Part shown: positions 1 to 5,575 of the stretch, piece after piece
How the letters are laid out: every line of letters starts with the position of its first letter
How positions within the stretch are numbered: position 1 is the stretch's first letter
Assembly (NCBI GenBank): GCA_007121115.1
Contig: SKMI01000217.1
Location: 1-5,928, forward strand
Direction: 5' to 3'
Length of the DNA stretch: 5,928 bases
Source of the DNA: Paracoccaceae bacterium
GTDB taxonomy: Bacteria > Pseudomonadota > Alphaproteobacteria > Rhodobacterales > Rhodobacteraceae
Program-made: the position numbers and the translations under genes
The notes under the pieces: model-generated
The model's database searches: none
What the model saw: only the letters and a program-made list of their open reading frames with translations
Told to the model about the DNA's origin: nothing

Positions 1-32
1 GCCGTGGTGGAGTTCTGAGGGCCGTGGCACAC

Positions 33-106
33 ACCCCCCGGCAGGGCGCGGGGGCGCGAACAGACGCTGCACGCGTCCGGCGCCTTGGCACGGCCTGCCG
101 GGGGGT
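33..106. repeat. Perfect 13-bp inverted repeat, possible bidirectional terminator or 3' mRNA structure
   Basis: The arms at 33-45 (ACCCCCCGGCAGG) and 94-106 (CCTGCCGGGGGGT) are exact reverse complements, separated by 48 bases. The distal arm touches the TAA stop of the minus-strand racemase-like gene. A second, overlapping pair (GGCCGTG at 20-26 and CACGGCC at 89-95) could form an alternative fold. The very GC-rich stem lies directly downstream of the three-gene operon, so it may end transcription or protect the 3' end of the mRNA. No T run follows the stem on either strand and the loop is long, so this is not a classical intrinsic terminator. The repeat is seen directly; its role is inferred. 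Confidence 0.5.
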
Positions 107-825
107 TACTCTTGCTCCGGACCGTTGCACCCCGCCAGCGCCGCCATGTGCCAGGCAAGGCAAGCGTTCGAACTGAGCACCGGCAGGCCCAGTTCCTGGG
201 CCAGCGGGTCAAGGATGTCGCGCGTGCGCAGATTGGTGCAGGACAGGAACAGCCCGTCCACCGGCGTGCGCGCCGCCACGGCGCGGGCCGCGTCTGCCAC
301 CGATCCGGGCGCGATCCGTGCCACCCGGACCTCGATCTGCTCGCCGAAGGACAGCGCGTCGGGCACGGCGATGCCCTGCGCCGCGAATGCCGCGCAGATC
401 GGGTCCGCCACGCTGGCGATATAGGGCGAGACGATTCCGATACGCGCCAGCCCCAGCGCATGGCACCGCGCCATCGCCGCCGTCAGCGGATCGGTCACCG
501 CCCGGGTTTGCGTGGCGCGCGTGACCAGATCGCGCACCCGGTCCGCCCCGATCAATGTCGCACCCGAGGTGCAGGCATAGCCGACCACGTCCATGGCGCG
601 GCCATGGGGCAGCAGCCGGGCGGCGGCGGGCAGCGCGGTTTCCATGGCGGCAATGGTCCCGGGCGTCAGATCCGCGCCCGAGGGCACGCGGGTGACATGC
701 AGCCTTGCCCTTTCCGGCGGGAACAGGCTGCGGAACTCGTGCTCGATCGTCTCGTCGACCTGCAGCACGATCAACCCCAGGCACGGCAGGCTGTCTTCCT
801 CCAGAGCGTAGGGGAAGGCGGTCAT
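106..825 (-). CDS. Asp/Glu racemase / maleate isomerase-fold protein, EutA-like
   Basis: This 239-residue protein belongs to the Asp/Glu racemase superfamily, in the maleate isomerase/arylmalonate decarboxylase branch, whose members use paired cysteines to move protons or isomerise double bonds. The first cysteine motif is GYACTSGA (residues 82-89, Cys85) and the second is SCTNLRT (195-201, Cys196). A later LPVLSSNACLAWH segment (214-226) matches the conserved C-terminal 'SSN..LAWH' block of maleate isomerase and EutA-type proteins. The length fits the family, and there is no signal peptide or membrane segment, so it should be cytosolic. The ATG at 825 overlaps the stop of the upstream M24 gene as ATGA, and a GGAG ribosome site lies 8 bases upstream (834-837). 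It is the last gene of the operon. The substrate could be an aspartate-like amino acid, maleate or a catabolic intermediate. The ectoine-pathway role of EutA itself is poorly defined, so I give no symbol. Confidence 0.85.
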   Translation of the reverse strand: MTAFPYALEEDSLPCLGLIVLQVDETIEHEFRSLFPPERARLHVTRVPSGADLTPGTIAAMETALPAAARLLPHGRAMDVVGYACTSGATLIGADRVRDLVTRATQTRAVTDPLTAAMARCHALGLARIGIVSPYIASVADPICAAFAAQGIAVPDALSFGEQIEVRVARIAPGSVADAARAVAARTPVDGLFLSCTNLRTRDILDPLAQELGLPVLSSNACLAWHMAALAGCNGPEQE

Positions 826-1988
826 CGCGCAAGCTCCGGCAGTTCGGCGGGCGCGCGGGGCGAAAGCAGTTCCGCCCCGCCATCGCGCAGCACGATGTTC
901 TCCTCATGCACCATGATCCGCCCTTCACCCGTGACGCATCCGGGTTCCAGCGTCAGCACCATGCCCGCGCGCAGCCGAGTGTCATCCAGCGGCGTGAAGG
1001 AGGGCCATTCGGTCAGGGTGATGCCCAGCCCGTGGCCCAGCCTGCCCCCTGACGGTGTTGCCCCGTTCTTTTCCAGACCTGCGCAAAGCAGCGCATGGAC
1101 GTCACGGGCGCGCATTCCGGGGCGCAGGGCGGCCAGCGCGTCCTCGGTCGCCTGCCAAAGTGCGGCATGGGCGCGACGGGCGGCGTCCGGGGCGGCCCCG
1201 ATGGCAAAGTTGCGATCGAAATCGCAGAAATAGCCGTCCTTCACGGCGCCCGTATCCAGCATCAGGATATCACCGCGCCGCAACGGCTGCGGGTCGGCGG
1301 GCGAGATCACATCGCCATATCCCCCCTGCCCCGCGCCGCCCGCAACATAGCTGACCCAATCCGCCCCTTCGGCCAGCAGGGCGATCTGGAAATCGCGGAA
1401 CACTGCGTCCAGCGGCTGCCCCGCGCCCGCGAAATCCGGCACGCGGTCAAAGGCGCGGGCGGCGATGGTGCAGATGTCGCGGATCAGGGCGATTTCGGCT
1501 TCGGATTTCACCTCGCGCACCCGCTGGACGCAGGCGGTGGCGTCCACGAACCGGCGCGGTGCCAGCCTTGCGCGCAGCGTTTCGAAACCCGCAAGCGGCA
1601 TCCGCAGATGTGTCTCGGGACCCATGGGCAGGCCGATCTGGCCCTGCGCGGGCACCGCCTGGGCCAGCGTGTCGGCCAGCAGGGTGATCCCGTCATCGCG
1701 CGGGTCGGGCGCGTCCCATGTGCGGATATCGCGCACCCATGTGCGGCCCATCAAGGCCGCGCCGATGGACGGGATCACCGCCACCGGATCGCCCGCCTTG
1801 GGCACCACCACGAACCACGGGCGTGCGGGGCTTTCCCAGAACCGGGTCAGAAAACCGGTGGTGTAGAAGACATCCGCGGGAGTGGTCAGCAACAGCGCGT
1901 CCAGCCCCTGCGCGTCCATCCCCGCCTGCAGCCGCGCCACGCGGTCACGGTATTCCTGCGCCGGGAAGATCAGGGCGCGCTCAGCCAT
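822..1988 (-). CDS. M24-family metallohydrolase (Xaa-Pro peptidase/creatinase/ectoine hydrolase-like)
   Basis: This is a 388-residue cytosolic protein of the usual two-domain length: a creatinase-type N-terminal domain (about 12-140) and an M24 'pita-bread' domain (about 165-370). The five expected metal ligands can be placed: Asp245 and Asp256 in LDTGAVKDGYFCDFDRN, His319 in GHGLG, Glu348 in LEPG and Glu362 in HEEN. It is therefore probably a dinuclear metal enzyme that hydrolyses a C-N bond. Two features depart from true proline peptidases. The second histidine, seven residues after the metal histidine, is Thr326. The usual Pro-His segment before the first Asp is replaced by a glycine-rich GQGGYGD (220-226). 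That makes a non-peptide amide or modified amino acid a plausible substrate, as for creatinase or the ectoine hydrolase DoeA/EutD. The start at 1988 overlaps the upstream stop by 8 bases (ATGGCTGA), with GAAGGG 7 bases before it. The family call is firm; the substrate is unknown. Confidence 0.88.
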   Translation of the reverse strand: MAERALIFPAQEYRDRVARLQAGMDAQGLDALLLTTPADVFYTTGFLTRFWESPARPWFVVVPKAGDPVAVIPSIGAALMGRTWVRDIRTWDAPDPRDDGITLLADTLAQAVPAQGQIGLPMGPETHLRMPLAGFETLRARLAPRRFVDATACVQRVREVKSEAEIALIRDICTIAARAFDRVPDFAGAGQPLDAVFRDFQIALLAEGADWVSYVAGGAGQGGYGDVISPADPQPLRRGDILMLDTGAVKDGYFCDFDRNFAIGAAPDAARRAHAALWQATEDALAALRPGMRARDVHALLCAGLEKNGATPSGGRLGHGLGITLTEWPSFTPLDDTRLRAGMVLTLEPGCVTGEGRIMVHEENIVLRDGGAELLSPRAPAELPELAR

Positions 1989-3024
1989 CTTCCGGCCCTT
2001 CGCTCAGGATCGCCATCACCCGCGCCTCGGGCGGCAGGTCCAGCCCCGCCAGTAATGCCGCGACCCCCGCCGCCCCCGAAGGCGTTGTCGGCAGGCCATA
2101 CGCGGCCAGAAGGTCGACGGCACTCCGGGCGTCGGCCTCGGATATGGTCATGAAAAGATCCGCATCCCGGGCCAACCCGTTGAGCGCGATCATCGAGGGT
2201 GTCTTGCAATCCAGCCGCCCCATGCAGGAGACAGGGCCAGACGTTTCGACCAGCCTGCCCGCGCGGATGCTTTCCATCAGCGCAGGCGCGGCCTCGGGTT
2301 CCACCACGACGATCTGCGTGCCATCGCCCCAGACGTGGCGCGCATAGGCCGCGACCGCCGCCGCCAGCCCGCCAACCCCGGCTTGCAACAGGATATGGGT
2401 GGGGGGCTGGTCGATCTGCGCGGCGGCCTCGGCGGCAAGTTGCAGATACCCTTCCATCACGCGCAGGGGGAGTTCCGTGTAGCCGGGCCAGGAACTGTCG
2501 GACAGGAGCGTCCAGCCATTGGTTTCGGCGGCCTTGGCGGCGGCCTGCATGCTGCCCTCGTAATCCGCGCCCGCGCGCATCACCTCGGCGCCCCTGGCGC
2601 GCAAGCGGTCGGCGAAGGCTTCGGGCACGGTCTGCGCCAGAAAGATCACCGCGCGCGCCCCGAAAAGCGCCGTGCCCGCCGCCACCGACAGACCATGATT
2701 TCCCGCGCTTGCCGTCACATATACCCGGCCCTGCAGAGCATGCCGGAAGTCCGGGGCATCGGTCGCCGCCGCCGTGCGCGCGATGGCATGGGCGGCGCCA
2801 AGCGCCTTGAAGCTGCCCAACCCCATGCGCGCGCGCTCATCCTTCAGCCAAAGCTCCCCAACCCCCAGGGCGCCCGCCACATCGGCGGCATGGCGTAACG
2901 GCGTTGGCGCATGGGCCGGGCAGCGCTGCAGCAGGCGGGCGACGCCCCGCGCATCGGCGAGCGGGAGCGGCCCGCCGCCGCCCAGCCGCCGCCCGCGCCA
3001 GGGATTTTCCAGAACCTCTGCCAT
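1981..3024 (-). CDS. Diaminopropionate ammonia-lyase-like PLP enzyme (fold type II)
   Basis: This 347-residue enzyme (ATG at 3024) is of the tryptophan synthase beta/threonine dehydratase fold and resembles DpaL, which converts 2,3-diaminopropionate to pyruvate and ammonia. Visible motifs, in order, are SFKALG with the Schiff-base Lys73, SAGNHG (106-111) binding PLP, DSSWPGYTELP (176-186) matching the DTAWEGY block of DpaL, the glycine loop QAGVGGLA (214-221), and TPSGAAG (314-320). It is shorter than E. coli DpaL (about 400 residues), mostly at the ends. The aspartate of the DpaL TDGNHG motif is Ala107 here. A GTG at 3030 is the only other in-frame start after the upstream TAG. I prefer the ATG, with a weak GGGGTGG just before it. 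This is the first gene of the operon, transcribed away from the LysR gene. Alternative roles are a threonine/serine/hydroxyaspartate dehydratase or an EutB-like enzyme. The fold is certain, the exact reaction is not. Confidence 0.85.
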   Translation of the reverse strand: MAEVLENPWRGRRLGGGGPLPLADARGVARLLQRCPAHAPTPLRHAADVAGALGVGELWLKDERARMGLGSFKALGAAHAIARTAAATDAPDFRHALQGRVYVTASAGNHGLSVAAGTALFGARAVIFLAQTVPEAFADRLRARGAEVMRAGADYEGSMQAAAKAAETNGWTLLSDSSWPGYTELPLRVMEGYLQLAAEAAAQIDQPPTHILLQAGVGGLAAAVAAYARHVWGDGTQIVVVEPEAAPALMESIRAGRLVETSGPVSCMGRLDCKTPSMIALNGLARDADLFMTISEADARSAVDLLAAYGLPTTPSGAAGVAALLAGLDLPPEARVMAILSEGPEDG

Positions 3025-3030
3025 GGCCAC

Positions 3031-3269
3031 CCCGTTGTTGATGCGCGCAGACTAGCGTGTGCCGCCCCGGATAACACGGAAATCTGCGAAGGGACCGGGG
3101 GCGGCGCCTGTCTGCGGCTGCGATGGTGTGAGGCTCAGGGCCGGGCGGTTGTCGGCCGGGCGCGGGGAGCGGGAAAAGCCAGTGACATGCGCAGGCGGCT
3201 CTTGTAGCTTCGGGGTGTTGTGAACGATGCCCATCGCTCCCCCCTGCCCTGTCACCTGATGCCTGCAAC
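3031..3269. promoter_or_regulatory. Divergent intergenic region between the DpaL-like operon and the LysR gene
   Basis: About 240 bases separate the two divergent starts, which is the standard place for a LysR-type operator controlling both sides. No convincing sigma-70 promoter could be picked by eye on either strand; the best fragments are TTGTAG at 3202-3207 on the plus strand and TGTTAT-like bases on the minus strand, both without a good partner element. Structures seen are a short palindrome CGATG-CC-CATCG at 3225-3236, a 7-bp dyad with one mismatch (AAAAGCC at 3174-3180 and GGCTCTT at 3197-3203), and a direct repeat GGCCGGGCG at 3139-3147 and 3154-3162. No credible small gene lies here. 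That the region is regulatory follows from the layout; no individual site is established. Confidence 0.55.
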
Positions 3270-4205
3270 ATGAACCTGCGCGCGCTTCGCCTTTTCCGGG
3301 AAATCGTGCTCTCGGGGTCGCTGAGTGCCGCGGCGCACCGGATGAACACCTCCAGTTCGGCCGCCAGCCGCATGATCGTGCAGCTGGAACATGAGTTGAA
3401 CCTGAAGCTGTTTTCGCGCGCCAACCGGCAACTGCTGCTGACCGAGGATGGCGATATCTTCTACCGCGCGATCATGCACACGCTGGACGGGCTGGACGAG
3501 ATCCCGGCGCTGGCCGCGGATATCGGGCGGCGCGCGCGCGAGTGGCTGTCCGTGGTGACGGCGGCACCGCTGGCCAGCGGCATGGTAAGCCCCGCGCTGG
3601 CGCGGCTGAAGGCCGAGGGTCTGGATTTCCGCTGCAGCGTCAGCGTCGAAACCCGCTTCAACACCGAAAGCAAGGTGGCGGCGCGCAGCTTCAATCTGGG
3701 CCTGATCTCCTTGCCGGTGGAAAACTCGATCATCCCGCTGGAGCAGGTGCCGATCCTGAAGGCGCGCATCTGCGCGCTGCTGCCGCGCGACCATGCGCTG
3801 GCCGCGCAGGACACCGTGTCCCTGACCGATATGGCCAGCGCGCCGCTGATCGGGCTGCGGCCGGGCCAGCGCTGGCGCGACCGGACGGACGCTTTGCTGG
3901 GCCGGACCGGCATGCCGCTCAACTTCTGGATCGAAACCAACGCGACGCCGTTGGTCGCGAGCATGGTCGGCGCCGGTCTGGGGGTGAGCCTGATCGACCG
4001 TATCTGCGCGGGCGGGTTGCGGGGTGATGACCCGGCGACCGTCCTGCGCCCGCTGGACGAGGACCACTGGATCACCTACGCCAGCCTCCACCCGCAAGGC
4101 GCGCGCAGCGCCCTGTCGGAGCGGTTTCTGGATGCGCTGGCCACCGCGGTCGAGGATCAGCGCGCCACTGACCCCGATTGCGCCCGCGATCTGGAGGTGC
4201 TGTAG
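3270..4205 (+). CDS. LysR-type transcriptional regulator
   Basis: This 311-residue protein has the LysR length and layout. A winged helix-turn-helix occupies residues 1-60, with the recognisable 'LRALRLFREIVLSGSLSAAA' opening and the wing around LFSRANRQLLLTEDG (47-61). A linker helix follows (about 60-90), then a periplasmic-binding-protein-like effector domain (about 92-295). That domain ends with a NATPLVASMVGAGLGVSLID segment typical of the inducer pocket region. It should bind DNA as a tetramer in the cytosol and respond to a small molecule, probably a substrate or intermediate of the neighbouring enzymes. It is divergent from the DpaL-like operon and convergent with the lyase gene, whose 3' end it overlaps by 49 bp. 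No clear Shine-Dalgarno precedes the ATG, but the start matches the normal LysR N-terminus. Whether it also controls the lyase/ABC transporter operon cannot be seen. Confidence 0.93.
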   Translation: MNLRALRLFREIVLSGSLSAAAHRMNTSSSAASRMIVQLEHELNLKLFSRANRQLLLTEDGDIFYRAIMHTLDGLDEIPALAADIGRRAREWLSVVTAAPLASGMVSPALARLKAEGLDFRCSVSVETRFNTESKVAARSFNLGLISLPVENSIIPLEQVPILKARICALLPRDHALAAQDTVSLTDMASAPLIGLRPGQRWRDRTDALLGRTGMPLNFWIETNATPLVASMVGAGLGVSLIDRICAGGLRGDDPATVLRPLDEDHWITYASLHPQGARSALSERFLDALATAVEDQRATDPDCARDLEVL

Positions 4206-5575
4206 GTCTGCGGCGCACGGGCCGCGGCATCGCCCTCGCGCAATTGCCGGGCAAGCGCGGCCGCCAGCGCCGCGCCCTCGCGCGCGATCCGGGCGCTTTC
4301 GCCGACATAGGTTGTTGCATCCAGCGCCGCCTGCGCCTCGGCCGCGCTGATCCGGCCCTCCATCGCGGGCAAGGCGGCCACCCGCGCGGCGATGCTGTCC
4401 GCGTCAGCGCCGGGTTCGGCCAGCATGTCGTGCAACAGGTCATGGGCCTGAAGATGCCCCAGCGCAGGTGCCATCAGCATCATCAGCCGTTCCGACGCCG
4501 TCTGCGCGCCGGACAGCGCCAGGTTCGCGGCCATCCGCTCCGGTGCGGGGACGATCTTGGCGGTCAGGTCCGCAAAGGCCCGCGCCAGCCGCCATGCCAG
4601 CGGCACGGCCCGGTCCAGCGTGCGCACCATCAGGTGATTGGCGGCCGAGTCGCCCTCGTTCGCGGTCAGTGTCGCCTCCATCCCCGGCGCGACCGAGGCG
4701 CGCAGATCGCCGGCCATGGCGATCACGTGTACCACCAGCTTGGGATTGACCTTGTGCGGCATGGTCGATGAACCGACCACGCTGTGGCCCAGCGTTTCGG
4801 ACAGTTCGCCCAGCTCTTCGGCCATAAGGCGATAGCATTCGCGCGCAATGCGCTCGATGCTCATCGCCAGCAGGCCCATGGCGGCGATGTAGTCGGCAAA
4901 CAGGTCGTTGACCGCGCGGCCCGGCACCAGCATTACGCCCAGTCCCAGCCGGGCGGCCATGCAGGCGTTGATCTCCTGCCCCTGCCCGCCGAAGGCATGC
5001 ATCGCGCCCACCGCGCCGCCGAAGGGCAGCCGCATCGTGCGCGCCTCCATCGCATCCAGCCGATCCGCAGCGCGGGACAGTTCCTCGATCCAGCCGGCAA
5101 GCTTGAAGCCGAAGGTCACGGGCAGCGCGTGGCGGCGGTTCGTGCGCGCGATCATCGGCGTTTCGGCATGGCGTTCGGCCATCGCGCCCAGATGGTCCAG
5201 CGCCTCGGCCAGATGGGTGCGCACATGCTGCAGGGCGCGCTGCATCAGCAACAACCGTCCGGTCTGCATCACGTTCTGCGTGGTCGCACCCCAATGGACA
5301 TAGGCCCCAGCCGCACCCGCCCGGTCCGAAACAACGCGCGTGAGCGCGTGGATCGGTGCCATGGTGCGCGCGGCTTCAGCCTCCAGCCGATCGAGCCCCA
5401 GCGTTTCCACATCGGCGACCTGCGCAATACCTTCGGCGGCCCAGTCCGGAATGATCCCCAGTTCGGCCTGCGCCTGCGCCAGCGCCACTTCCACATCCAG
5501 CCACGCCTGCCAGAGGCTGGCCGGGGCGAACAGCGCGTCGGGCTGGTCGCTCACATCTCTGCGCCGCTGCGTCAT
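4157..5575 (-). CDS. Fumarase/aspartase superfamily lyase (PcaB/PurB-like)
   Basis: This 472-residue enzyme belongs to the homotetrameric superfamily that includes adenylosuccinate lyase, argininosuccinate lyase, EDDS lyase and 3-carboxymuconate cycloisomerase. Its signature loop GSSTMPHKVNPK (268-279) carries the catalytic serine (269/270). HWGATTQN (94-101) and ALPVTFGFKLAGW (150-162) most resemble cycloisomerase PcaB. The C-terminus, with TTYVGE (421-426), fits the adenylosuccinate-lyase C-terminal domain. The ARTH motif of true adenylosuccinate lyases reads ARTN (Asn146), so a housekeeping PurB role is unlikely. The probable reaction is release of fumarate from an N-succinyl-type substrate, or a cycloisomerisation. 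The ATG overlaps the ABC gene's stop as ATGA; AAGGAGAGG lies 11 bases upstream, a longer than usual spacing. The last 25 or so residues look unconserved, and about the last 15 are encoded antisense to the LysR gene. No protocatechuate-pathway gene is nearby, which argues against PcaB itself. Confidence 0.85.
   Translation of the reverse strand: MTQRRRDVSDQPDALFAPASLWQAWLDVEVALAQAQAELGIIPDWAAEGIAQVADVETLGLDRLEAEAARTMAPIHALTRVVSDRAGAAGAYVHWGATTQNVMQTGRLLLMQRALQHVRTHLAEALDHLGAMAERHAETPMIARTNRRHALPVTFGFKLAGWIEELSRAADRLDAMEARTMRLPFGGAVGAMHAFGGQGQEINACMAARLGLGVMLVPGRAVNDLFADYIAAMGLLAMSIERIARECYRLMAEELGELSETLGHSVVGSSTMPHKVNPKLVVHVIAMAGDLRASVAPGMEATLTANEGDSAANHLMVRTLDRAVPLAWRLARAFADLTAKIVPAPERMAANLALSGAQTASERLMMLMAPALGHLQAHDLLHDMLAEPGADADSIAARVAALPAMEGRISAAEAQAALDATTYVGESARIAREGAALAAALARQLREGDAAARAPQTYSTSRSRAQSGSVAR

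Noticed and set aside
1..18. Possible 3' end of a plus-strand gene reading AVVEF-stop
   Set aside because: Six codons ending in TGA at the window edge are too few to support a coding call, though a convergent neighbour there would fit the inverted repeat acting as a shared terminator.
85..1233. A 382-codon open frame on the plus strand
   Set aside because: It lies antisense to the racemase-like and M24 genes, and its translation is low-complexity, Arg/Gly/Pro/Ala-rich with no recognisable domain. This is the expected shadow of GC-rich coding DNA.
1095..2153. A 352-codon open frame on the plus strand
   Set aside because: It is antisense to the M24 gene, whose five metal ligands confirm the minus-strand frame. 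The plus-strand product is His/Arg/Gly-rich and resembles nothing.
106..3024. Ectoine utilisation operon (eutABCDE/doeAB)
   Set aside because: EutA-like and M24 families are present, but EutC, EutE/DoeB and the Ueh transporter are missing from the window and the PLP enzyme carries DpaL-type blocks. The assignment would overreach.
3052..3255. A 67-codon minus-strand open frame in the intergenic region
   Set aside because: It has no ribosome site, no recognisable motif and a biased Pro/Ala/Gly composition. The region is better explained as a divergent control region.
3252..4097. A 281-codon minus-strand open frame opposite the LysR gene
   Set aside because: The LysR frame has full family motifs from end to end, while the antisense product is Gln/Arg/His-rich with no domain. 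It is a shadow.
4157..5575. Housekeeping adenylosuccinate lyase PurB
   Set aside because: The ARTH histidine is missing, the HWGAT and LPVTFG motifs lean to PcaB-type lyases, and the gene is coupled to a transporter rather than to purine genes.
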